From an uncultured Lewinella sp. (lineage in GTDB: Bacteria; Bacteroidota; Bacteroidia; Chitinophagales; Saprospiraceae): a stretch of DNA of 44,136 bases. Made by a program: the position numbers and the translations under genes. The notes beneath the pieces are model-generated. The model did no database searches, had not been told where the DNA came from, and saw nothing but the letters and a program-made list of their open reading frames with translations. Each line of letters starts with the position of its first letter. The first letter of the stretch is position 1. The stretch covers positions 1-44,136 of the forward strand of contig CALMYQ010000219.1 in the NCBI GenBank assembly GCA_937873655.1, read 5' to 3'. Below are positions 22,047-29,160 of the stretch, piece after piece.

Positions 22047-24215
22047 TCATTGTTTCTTGTTGTGGTCGAAGTACACGAACAGGCCGATGAGTGCGAATCT
22101 GGGTGCGGTCGGTTCGATGGGGACCCGGTAGTAGATCCCTTCGGCGTCGGGTTGGCTGCTGTAGCGGTACCCGAAGATTTTCCTGAACCCCAGGATATTG
22201 GAGCAGGACAGGTACAGTACCGTGTAGTTGCCCCAAAGCTGGGTGATATGGCTGAGGTTGAGGCTCAGGTCGTGGTAATCTGGGGTCCGTTGGTCATTGA
22301 TCGCCGGCGTTGCCGGGTCGTCGTAGGGCCTTCCGCTGGCAAAGGAGTAGGTAAAGCCCAGTTGCGTATCGATTTTATCGATCCAGTGTTTGTACACCAC
22401 CGAGAGGTTGTGTTTGGAAGCGAACACCGGGATCGCAGCTTCGGGGAAGTACCGGTAGTCCCGTTTGGTATCCAGGAAGGAATACGAAACCCAGAAGTCG
22501 GCGTTCCTGATCGATTTTCGGTCGCGGTAGAAGATGTCTACCCCTCTGGCAAAACCGTTCCCGCTGTTGTCCAGGGTTTCCGGATGGTAGCGGTAGTCGC
22601 CCGTATACTTGATCAGTTGATCGTACTGTTTGTAGTAGCCTTCGATCCTGAAGGTGATATTGTCCTGGGTGTACTGGTAGTTCAGGATATAGTGCAACGC
22701 TTTCTCATTGGACAGCCGGTTGCTGTAGGCCATGAACTCGCTTTCCGGTAGTTGGTAGAACTGGCCGAAAGCTGCCGAGACCTGAGCGTGGGGGCTGAGT
22801 TTGTAAGCCATTGATGCCCGTGTTGCCAGGGTCAGGTCGTTGAGGTAATCGCTGTTCTCCAACCGTTCGCCCAACCGGAGGAATAACCGGGCGCCCAGGT
22901 TGAGGTCCGCTTCGGCGAACCCGGCGAGGTAGCGTACATTGTACTGGTTCCGGCGGTTGAGCACCTGCTCGTCGACAATGGATTGCCGGAAGCTCTGGTC
23001 GTGGTACTCGGTTCCGAATTTGATTTTGAACCCGTCACCCAGAAACCTGCTGGCGTTCAGCCGGAGTATGGCCATCTGGTCAGTCGTTTTCAGGGTCAGG
23101 GTATTCACCAGGGTCTGGTCGTGGTTGTAGTTGTAGGCGATGCCGCCGTTGATCGTCCAGTTGTCGTTGACAATTTCCCGGATCGTTGAATTGACGAAGA
23201 AGTAGTTGTTGTCCAGGGTAACATTGTCGGGGTTGCCGGGATCGTCGATGTTCAGATAATTGAGTTTCAGCCGGCTGTTGCTGAAGTCTCCGTGGACCTT
23301 GAGGATGCCGTCCTCCGATAGTTTCTGCCGGAAGATCAGTTGCCCGGTCTGGCTGTTGAACGGCCTGATCCAGTCGATATTCTGCCGGATCACGGCGTTG
23401 TAGGGGCTTAGGTCGGTCAGGTTGCCGGTGACGGCCAGGGAGGAGTTTTCCCACCGTTCCTGGTGGGAAAGGTCCAGCCCTACGGTTGTGAGTCCCAAAG
23501 AAGTTTGGGTTTTAGGTGCGAGGTCATGGGTGTTCAGTACGAGCGCCGAGGAAAGCGCCTGGCCGTATTCTGCCGAGTAACCTCCGGTGCTGAAGGCTGT
23601 TCCGCTGAACAGGAAGGGCGAAAACCGGCCGCGGGAAGGCAAATTGGGTACATTGCTGTTGTAGGGCTTTTGTACCAGCATGCCGTCAATAAAAGTCTGG
23701 GTTTCGTAGGCTGCGCCGCCGCGGACAAACAACTTTCCTTCTTCTCCTACGGTCTGGGTGCCCGGCAGCGTATTCAGTGCGCCTGCTATATCGGCGGTTG
23801 CACCGGCTGTTGTTACGATATCGAGGGGTTTGAGCAGGGTTTGCCGTTTTTCGTCGCTGGCTTCAAAGGCCCCCGCTGTGATGGTGACCATGGCGAGCTG
23901 TTCGGCTCCGGGTTTCAGCTTGATGGTCCCGAGGTCCTTGTTTTCGCCCGGGCCGGTGTCCACCTCCAGGTCCATCGGTTTGTATCCGAGGTAGGAGATC
24001 AGCAGGGTGACTTTGCCCGGTTTGCTCATTTCCAGGGTGAAGCCGCCGTCCAGGTCGGTGGTCGTGCCGTTGTAGGTGCCCTTGATGATGATGTTGGCGC
24101 CGGTCACCGGCTCGTTGAACTCATCGCGGATCACCCCGCTGACCTGAGCGGTCTGGGCTGCTGCCGTCCAGACGGCCATGAGGTAAAATAATATGCATGT
24201 TATTCCTTTTTTCAT
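22047..24215 (-). CDS. TonB-dependent outer-membrane receptor
   Basis: 722 residues. Signal peptide (MKKGITCILFYLMAVWTAAAQ), then a carboxypeptidase-regulatory-like domain (VSGVIRDEFNEPVTGANI... TTDLDGGFTLEM), a plug domain (LNTLPGTQTVGEEGKLFVRGG, TFIDGMLVQKP) and a beta-barrel of about 500 residues. It imports a ligand across the outer membrane using TonB energy. It is smaller than SusC proteins and has no SusD partner here. As first gene of the biosynthetic operon, under the -7 box at 24290-24297, it may take up the product (or a metal chelated by it), sense it, or give immunity. The ligand is unknown. Confidence 0.9.
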   Translation of the reverse strand: MKKGITCILFYLMAVWTAAAQTAQVSGVIRDEFNEPVTGANIIIKGTYNGTTTDLDGGFTLEMSKPGKVTLLISYLGYKPMDLEVDTGPGENKDLGTIKLKPGAEQLAMVTITAGAFEASDEKRQTLLKPLDIVTTAGATADIAGALNTLPGTQTVGEEGKLFVRGGAAYETQTFIDGMLVQKPYNSNVPNLPSRGRFSPFLFSGTAFSTGGYSAEYGQALSSALVLNTHDLAPKTQTSLGLTTVGLDLSHQERWENSSLAVTGNLTDLSPYNAVIRQNIDWIRPFNSQTGQLIFRQKLSEDGILKVHGDFSNSRLKLNYLNIDDPGNPDNVTLDNNYFFVNSTIREIVNDNWTINGGIAYNYNHDQTLVNTLTLKTTDQMAILRLNASRFLGDGFKIKFGTEYHDQSFRQSIVDEQVLNRRNQYNVRYLAGFAEADLNLGARLFLRLGERLENSDYLNDLTLATRASMAYKLSPHAQVSAAFGQFYQLPESEFMAYSNRLSNEKALHYILNYQYTQDNITFRIEGYYKQYDQLIKYTGDYRYHPETLDNSGNGFARGVDIFYRDRKSIRNADFWVSYSFLDTKRDYRYFPEAAIPVFASKHNLSVVYKHWIDKIDTQLGFTYSFASGRPYDDPATPAINDQRTPDYHDLSLNLSHITQLWGNYTVLYLSCSNILGFRKIFGYRYSSQPDAEGIYYRVPIEPTAPRFALIGLFVYFDHNKKQ

Positions 24216-24289
24216 AAAATAGTTCCGTTATATTTACCGGGTTGATTTTTGCGATCATTTGCCGGTGTTGTCGTTCATTTTTGATATTA

Positions 24290-24297
24290 CAAAGGTA
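24290..24297 (-). promoter_or_regulatory. Putative -7 box of the biosynthetic operon
   Basis: On the minus strand TACCTTTG, an exact TAnnTTTG match, 75 bp before the receptor start. No -33 TTTG is seen at the usual spacing. The 318-bp divergent space 24216-24533 is otherwise AT-rich and free of genes; the plus-side promoter of the ABC genes is not obvious. Confidence 0.5.
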
Positions 24298-24533
24298 GGT
24301 CCGGACTTGGATTTTTCCCGGCCATTCACGCCCGGTTTGACATTCGGTGATTTTTATTTTTTTCCCGATTTTTATTTTTTAAAATATTGAAAGCCAACTA
24401 TTTAAATTATCAGGAATAGAAAAGTTATTGACGATTGGAATTATTGAAGTGCTTATTATTTTATAATTTAAATCCCGGATTGACCCCTGTTTATTCATTT
24501 ATCAGTGTGAAAAAACGCTCTAAACAAAAATAA

Positions 24534-25466
24534 ATGCTGGCTGTAAAAAACATTTTCAAATCATTCCACTCCACAACGGCGCTCAACGGCGTTGACCTGG
24601 CGCTGGAAGAAGGTGAAATGCTGGGGCTGCTGGGTCCCAACGGCGCCGGTAAATCCACCCTGATCAACATCCTCAGCGGGCTGGTTCGCATGGATCGCGG
24701 GACCGTCACTTTCCGGGGCAGAGAGATCAGCCCCAACGCTGCCGGATACAAGATGCAGCTCGGCGTAGTGCCGCAGGAAATTGCCCTTTACCAGGATATC
24801 TCCGCCTGGAGAAACCTCCTCTTCTGGGGCAGCCTTTACGGTTTGAAAGGACAACAGCTCAGGGAGCGCGCCGAAACCGTCCTCCGGGAACTCGGCCTCT
24901 ACGACCGGCGCCACGACCTGGTGAAGAATTATTCCGGCGGCATGAAACGACGGGTCAATATCGGCGCGGCCCTCCTCCACGATCCGGGATTGCTCTTCTT
25001 TGACGAACCCACCGTCGGGATCGACCCCCAAAGCCGCAACCTTATTTACGACTTCATCCAACGGATCAAAAGCCGCGGCAAAACCATATTATATACGACC
25101 CACTACCTGGAAGAGGCGCAGAACCTTTGCGACCGGATCGCCATCATCGACCAGGGGCGGGTCGTCACCTCGGGTACCCTCGAAGAGCTTCGGGCCGCCA
25201 GCGCTATCCGGGAAACGGTGGAAATCCAGGTGGATCACCCCGAAAACCTGGGCGCCGGCCTGCTCGACAACCTGCGGAAAGACGCCTTCACGGTTTCCCT
25301 CGCGGGCGATAACCTGACGGTAGCCGGCACAGACGTCTCCCTGGCCCTGCCGGGCATGCTGGACGCGCTGCAAAAGCCGGATCACCCCGTCAGGCGCATC
25401 GAAATCAAAAGGGTCAACCTTGAAAATATTTTTCTGGAACTGACAGGCCGTCAACTAAGAGACTAA
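24534..25466 (+). CDS. ABC transporter ATP-binding protein
   Basis: 310 residues. Walker A GPNGAGKST (~36-44), signature YSGGMKRR, Walker B LLFFDEPTVGID and the switch His in TTHYLEEA are all present. It energises the membrane protein encoded immediately downstream (1 bp gap). The family includes drug and lipid-linked exporters (DrrA/CcmA-like). It is divergent from the biosynthetic operon, so it is a good candidate for exporting the cluster product from the cytoplasm. Confidence 0.94.
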   Translation: MLAVKNIFKSFHSTTALNGVDLALEEGEMLGLLGPNGAGKSTLINILSGLVRMDRGTVTFRGREISPNAAGYKMQLGVVPQEIALYQDISAWRNLLFWGSLYGLKGQQLRERAETVLRELGLYDRRHDLVKNYSGGMKRRVNIGAALLHDPGLLFFDEPTVGIDPQSRNLIYDFIQRIKSRGKTILYTTHYLEEAQNLCDRIAIIDQGRVVTSGTLEELRAASAIRETVEIQVDHPENLGAGLLDNLRKDAFTVSLAGDNLTVAGTDVSLALPGMLDALQKPDHPVRRIEIKRVNLENIFLELTGRQLRD

Positions 25467-25467
25467 C

Positions 25468-26640
25468 ATGTTCAGGATACTCAAAAAGGATCTCCAACTG
25501 CTTTTTTCCGATCGCCGGGCGCTGCTGATGAAATTCCTCCTTCCCGTTCTGCTCATCACCGTTTTTGTGATGGCCTTTTCCGGATTGCGGGACAACGGCG
25601 GCGGGAGCCGGATCGCCAAAATAGACCTGCCCGTTGCCGACGGCGATCAGTCGGCAGCCACCAAATACATGGTGCAGAAACTGGAAGCGTCGGAAAACCT
25701 GCACATCGAACCGGTCACGGAAGACCAGGCCCTCGACCTGGTCCGGCGCGGCAAAAGGGTAGGGGCCCTGGTGTTCGGCAAGGGGTTCTCGGACGCCTAC
25801 CTCAGTCAGACGCCGCTGCCCTGGCGGCTGGTCTACCAGGAAGGCCGCGATATGGAACTGGGCATACTCAAATCGGTGCTCATTCCGCAACTGATCGGGA
25901 TGGACCCGAACGGGAAAAAGGAAGATGCCCCGACCGTGACCGGGACACAGGCTGAGGGGCCTGCCGATTATATCAGGAACAAACAGTTGGTGTTTGAACC
26001 CCTTCGGGCGGCGAAAAGTGTCAGCAATGACCCCTGGCTGGTTCAGCCCGTTGCGGGGATTGCGCTGATCTTGTTGCTTTTCAATGTGGCGGGAATCGGC
26101 GGGAGCATTCTCGAAGAAAAGGAATCCGGCACGCTGGCCCGGCTGTTTCAGACCCCGCTCAAGCCGTCCGGCCTGTTCTGGGGAAAACTGCTGATGGGCG
26201 TCATCGTTTCCTTCCTGCAGCTGGCGATCATGTTCCTGTTCGCTTCGCTGGTATTCGGACTCAAGATAGGGAATAACCTGCCGGGATTGCTGTTGATCAT
26301 GCTGGCCACGACGTTTGCGTGTTCCAGTTTCGGCCTTTTGCTGGCCGGCATCAGCAAGTCAAGGGCCCAGATGCAGGGCCTGGCCATCGGCGTGGTGCTG
26401 GTGATGTCGGCCATAGGCGGGAGCATGATCCCGCTGTTCATTATGCCGGCATTCATGAAGAAGATCGCTTTGCTGAGCGTCAATTACTGGGGCCTGGAAG
26501 CGTTTTATGACCTGCTCTGGCGGCAGTTGCCCCTGGTGCAGATCCTGCCCCGGATCGCGGTGCTGACGGGAATCGGGCTGGCGGTGACATTGGCGGCGTT
26601 TTACCTGTTCAAAAAACTGGCCGCTACGCTCACGCACTGA
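25468..26640 (+). CDS. ABC-2 type permease
   Basis: 390 residues. One N-terminal membrane segment (LLMKFLLPVLLITVFVMAF), a large external domain of ~150 residues, then five membrane segments including GIALILLLFNVAGIGGSILEEKESGTLARLFQTPLKP, split here as GGSILEEKESGTL with RLFQTPLKPS, the usual ABC-2 coupling region. It forms the channel with the ATPase above. The large external domain is typical of the YhfK/YadH-like class with a DrrB-type core. The stop lies 13 bp from the stop of a convergent small gene. Confidence 0.92.
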   Translation: MFRILKKDLQLLFSDRRALLMKFLLPVLLITVFVMAFSGLRDNGGGSRIAKIDLPVADGDQSAATKYMVQKLEASENLHIEPVTEDQALDLVRRGKRVGALVFGKGFSDAYLSQTPLPWRLVYQEGRDMELGILKSVLIPQLIGMDPNGKKEDAPTVTGTQAEGPADYIRNKQLVFEPLRAAKSVSNDPWLVQPVAGIALILLLFNVAGIGGSILEEKESGTLARLFQTPLKPSGLFWGKLLMGVIVSFLQLAIMFLFASLVFGLKIGNNLPGLLLIMLATTFACSSFGLLLAGISKSRAQMQGLAIGVVLVMSAIGGSMIPLFIMPAFMKKIALLSVNYWGLEAFYDLLWRQLPLVQILPRIAVLTGIGLAVTLAAFYLFKKLAATLTH

Positions 26641-26653
26641 AGGGTTGGTGAAT

Positions 26654-26788
26654 TTACTCCGAAACCTGATCTCGCTTGTCAGCCGGTTCGCCGGCAGTCA
26701 GCCACCGGGGCGGCGCAATGGTCAGTTCGTGGTAAAACTCCTGATCGGTCGGGCCGGGTGCGAGGCGGGAATTCGTTGAATTTTCCAT
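26654..26788 (-). CDS. Small peptide, 44 aa, after the degenerate KS
   Basis: Starts MENSTNSRLAPGPTDQEFYH and continues ELTIAPPRWLTAGEP, ending in a TAA stop at 26654-26656. It fills the space between the degenerate ketosynthase (stop 26827) and the convergent ABC permease. It has no signal peptide and no similarity to the three leader-type peptides. The hydrophobic IAPPRWL with Trp, Pro and Arg stands out. It may be a peptide substrate, a small partner protein or a chance frame; the snug fit favours a real gene. Confidence 0.5.
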   Translation of the reverse strand: MENSTNSRLAPGPTDQEFYHELTIAPPRWLTAGEPADKRDQVSE

Positions 26789-26826
26789 AACAATGGTTTT
26801 ACAGGTGAACAGGGCATTATCCGGAT

Positions 26827-27786
26827 TCAACAGGAAATGTACAGCATGCCTGCGTTTCCGTCCGGGTCGACTGCGCCGACAAGGCCTTTCCGGAAGTCCG
26901 TCAGGGAGGTTCGGGTGACCTTGTGCCGGGCAAGCCCCAGGGCGTACAGCAATCCGATGCCGCCGCCGTTGTGGTCAGCGATGCCGAAAAGGCGCTCGGG
27001 CAGGTGGACTTTTGCGTGTGCGATATCCAGTTCCCACCACAGGTCTTCGAGGAGTTTGCCGACTTCAAAATTCCGGGAGCCGGCCAGGATGACGGCGTCG
27101 ATGTCCTTTTCGCGCGCGCCCTGGCGGAACAGGCGTTCCATGAGCCGCAGGAGGACCTCTTCGGGTTCTTCGTATGCTCGTTTTCTGCTGCTGACATCGA
27201 GATGAATGACGGCCTCCGTGTCAAGGCCTTCGCGTAGTGCGTTTTCCAGGGTGGTCATGGCGAAAGAGAGGCCGAAAGCCGGCGCCGGATAATCGGTTGC
27301 CTGGCCGGGGTAGCCGGCGTCGGGAGCCCATTCATCCTGAACGGCGCAAACTACGGCAAAGTCGATTTCACCCGATCGAAGGTCGGCGGCTGCGGTCTGG
27401 ATGGCCGGCAGGCAGGCGGCGGCGGGTTGAGGCGGTTCGGCCAGCAGCACGGCGTCGCCGGTCTTTAAAGCGACCGGATCCGAGGCGGGTATGAGGTGAT
27501 GCGGTTTGCGGGAGAGGCTCCACCATTTGGCGTCCGGGTGCGAACCGTCGTAAAAGCCAAAGCCGTCCGGTGCGGTCAGGTATTTGTGCAGCAGCTTCTC
27601 CTGTTTCAGGCATTGGGCGATCAATGCGCGGTGCCGGGGCGGAAAGCCCCGCAAGGGTTGCCCCGTGAGGTTGCCGGTCTGGAAGCGGCCGGTCTGCGCG
27701 TGGTTGATCTGATTGAAAAAGGATGGAAGCCCGTCTTCGGATTCAAAACAAAAACCTGACCCCACCAGAGCGATTTCCTGTTTCAT
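26827..27786 (-). CDS. Degenerate beta-ketoacyl-synthase-like protein
   Basis: 319 residues. The fold is recognisable from IALVGSGFCFESEDG at the start, PAIQTAAADLRSGEIDFAVV (the helix after the nucleophile position) and GIADHNGGGIGLLYALGL (remnant of the GHxxGAxG block). The Cys position is Ala, the first His block reads AGSRNFE, and the second His is shifted. About 80-100 residues of a normal KS are missing. It cannot condense acyl chains and is probably a structural or carrier-docking partner. It is in a small minus-strand group with peptides of 60 and 44 residues, separate from the main operon. Confidence 0.72.
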   Translation of the reverse strand: MKQEIALVGSGFCFESEDGLPSFFNQINHAQTGRFQTGNLTGQPLRGFPPRHRALIAQCLKQEKLLHKYLTAPDGFGFYDGSHPDAKWWSLSRKPHHLIPASDPVALKTGDAVLLAEPPQPAAACLPAIQTAAADLRSGEIDFAVVCAVQDEWAPDAGYPGQATDYPAPAFGLSFAMTTLENALREGLDTEAVIHLDVSSRKRAYEEPEEVLLRLMERLFRQGAREKDIDAVILAGSRNFEVGKLLEDLWWELDIAHAKVHLPERLFGIADHNGGGIGLLYALGLARHKVTRTSLTDFRKGLVGAVDPDGNAGMLYISC

Positions 27787-27816
27787 GGCTTTGATTTTAC
27801 TTTTCGGGAAAATGCG

Positions 27817-27999
27817 TCAGAAGCTGCTCTGCCGAAACTGGGCGGCCGATCTGGCGTTGATCGAGGGATAGAAATCGCCGAGATCGAATTCCGGGAAGAA
27901 GATGCTGCGGTCGCCTTCGGTGTCGAGGCCTAATTCTTCGAATCCTCTGAGCAATTCAGGGTCCTGAAACAAGTTTGGTTTGTAATTTCTTCTTTTCAT
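27817..27999 (-). CDS. Small protein, 60 aa
   Basis: Starts MKRRNYKPNLFQDPELLRGF, with a middle acidic/aromatic stretch (IFFPEFDLGDFYPSIN) and an end of ARSAAQFRQSSF. There is no signal peptide and no Cys. It lies 30 bp upstream of the degenerate KS gene and 66 bp after the 163-residue gene, so all three are likely one transcript. CACCTAAAAC occurs 23 bp before the ATG, as before peptide 3 and the 42-aa frame. It could be a second type of peptide substrate or a small partner of the KS-like protein. I do not recognise a family. Confidence 0.68.
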   Translation of the reverse strand: MKRRNYKPNLFQDPELLRGFEELGLDTEGDRSIFFPEFDLGDFYPSINARSAAQFRQSSF

Positions 28000-28033
28000 G
28001 GCAATAGGTTTTAAGGCAGAAGGTTTTAGGTGT

Positions 28034-28049
28034 AAAAAGCATCGCTTTT
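28034..28049 (-). other. Short hairpin between the 163-aa and 60-aa genes
   Basis: AAAAGC/GCTTTT with a 3-nt loop, followed on the minus strand by a T-run. It is too short to be a strong terminator; partial termination is possible. Confidence 0.4.
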
Positions 28050-28065
28050 AAGAACGGTCGGATCA

Positions 28066-28557
28066 TTATTGAAAATTGATGAAATAAAATCCGTCTGTTT
28101 CCAGAATAAAGTACCGCCCGGATTTGAAGGTCCATTCTTCATCCGGCGACAGCGCCGGATCGAAAACCGAGTCGGGCAGGAGATAATCTTCCTCCACTTC
28201 GAACCGGAGGCTGCCGAAAACCGCTGCTCTGACCTTCGGCAGGAGGCTTGATTTGGGAAACAACAGCTCGATCCTGTTCCCGGAATAAAGGCTCATGATC
28301 GCTTTGGCCGCTTTGCCGCAATTGAGGCATTCGGGCAACTCAACCGCAGCAGCGACCACATCGTCGGTCCGGTTGATCTGGCAGATGCCGTAATTGTCGC
28401 ATTTCTTGCTGGGAACGCCGAATTTCACTTCGACCGCAAGCTGGACCTTCAACTGGCGGGAACCGGTCGCCGGCAGCAATTTTTGCCGGGCATTTTCCCG
28501 CTTTCCGCGAATTTTTATTCCAAGGGACATGTCAATTGTATTTACCACTTCATTCAA
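28066..28557 (-). CDS. Protein of unknown function, 163 aa
   Basis: Begins MNEVVNTIDMSLGIKIRGKR; the second Met (residue 10) could also be the start. It contains two Cys pairs, CDNYGIC and CLNCG, that could bind a metal, a positively charged N-terminal third, and a C-terminal beta-rich part (AVFGSLRFEVEEDYLLPD, TFKSGRYFILETDGFYFINF). No signal peptide or membrane segment is seen. I do not recognise it. It is first of the second minus-strand group, with a -7 box at 28595-28602. Confidence 0.75.
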   Translation of the reverse strand: MNEVVNTIDMSLGIKIRGKRENARQKLLPATGSRQLKVQLAVEVKFGVPSKKCDNYGICQINRTDDVVAAAVELPECLNCGKAAKAIMSLYSGNRIELLFPKSSLLPKVRAAVFGSLRFEVEEDYLLPDSVFDPALSPDEEWTFKSGRYFILETDGFYFINFQ

Positions 28558-28594
28558 TTTTCCCCGATTCTATCCTTTTTCGGTGTTCATATCG

Positions 28595-28602
28595 CAAATT
28601 TA
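28595..28602 (-). promoter_or_regulatory. Putative -7 box of the second minus-strand group
   Basis: TAAATTTG on the minus strand, 37 bp before the 163-residue gene. The space 28558-28797 is AT-rich and shows no other gene. Confidence 0.5.
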
Positions 28603-28797
28603 GCCGGTCAATCCATCACTATCCTGACAATAATGGCTAAATGTGACATTCCTTGAAAATAATAGAACCCGAGGCGTTTTTAGCTTAACAAGCTGTAAAA
28701 TAGATTTTTAAAAGTACAGCTTTAAGCTTTTTAAACAAATATTATTTTTGTTAAAGTCTTGGGATTTTGGCAGGTATGAATTAACTTGCAACAGTTG

Positions 28798-28926
28798 TCA
28801 AATGCCGGAAATATCCGTGTTTACGATTACCTGATTGATCTGCTCCTGACTTAGGCTGTTGGCTTGGCCTGGATCGCTAATAATTCCGAGGGACAACAAA
28901 ATCGAGATAATTGCAGCGGGAATCAT
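28798..28926 (-). CDS. Possible small peptide, 42 aa
   Basis: Starts MIPAAIISILLSLGIISDPG and continues QANSLSQEQINQVIVNTDISG to a TGA at 28798-28800. The first ~16 residues are hydrophobic, like a membrane anchor. It is supported by a -7 box at 28968-28975 and by CACCTAAAAC 9 bp before the ATG, the same spacing as before precursor peptide 3. There is no similarity to the other peptides. It may instead be non-coding RNA or a chance frame. Confidence 0.42.
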   Translation of the reverse strand: MIPAAIISILLSLGIISDPGQANSLSQEQINQVIVNTDISGI

Positions 28927-28967
28927 GGTTTGTAAGTTTTAGGTGTGAAACATTGTTGATTGCCTTA

Positions 28968-28975
28968 CAAACTTA
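28968..28975 (-). promoter_or_regulatory. Putative -7 box before the 42-aa frame
   Basis: TAAGTTTG on the minus strand, 41 bp upstream of the ATG at 28926. No clear -33 box. The divergent space 28927-29160 shows nothing else. Confidence 0.5.
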
Positions 28976-29160
28976 CCCGTGATATACCCCTCACGCCCGA
29001 CAGTAAAACCGCCACTCGACTTTCATAAATATTTAGGTTACTTTGTTTTTTTCATTTTTAAACTGCTGAAATCCAGTTTTTTAAAATTTTTACTTTTCAA
29101 TTGGCCCCGGATTGAAATCTATCAGTAAATACAGTCTCGAAAAGGCAAATAATACTAATT

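Noticed and set aside
22021..22236. N-terminal extension of periplasmic protein B
   Set aside because: It overlaps the receptor gene, while the Met at 22020 starts a clean signal peptide.
8211..24215. Flexirubin or ordinary aryl-polyene cluster
   Set aside because: No aromatic ammonia lyase and no DarA/DarB genes are in the window, and PqqD-arginase, M50 protease and peptides do not belong to those clusters. The synthase core is nevertheless similar.
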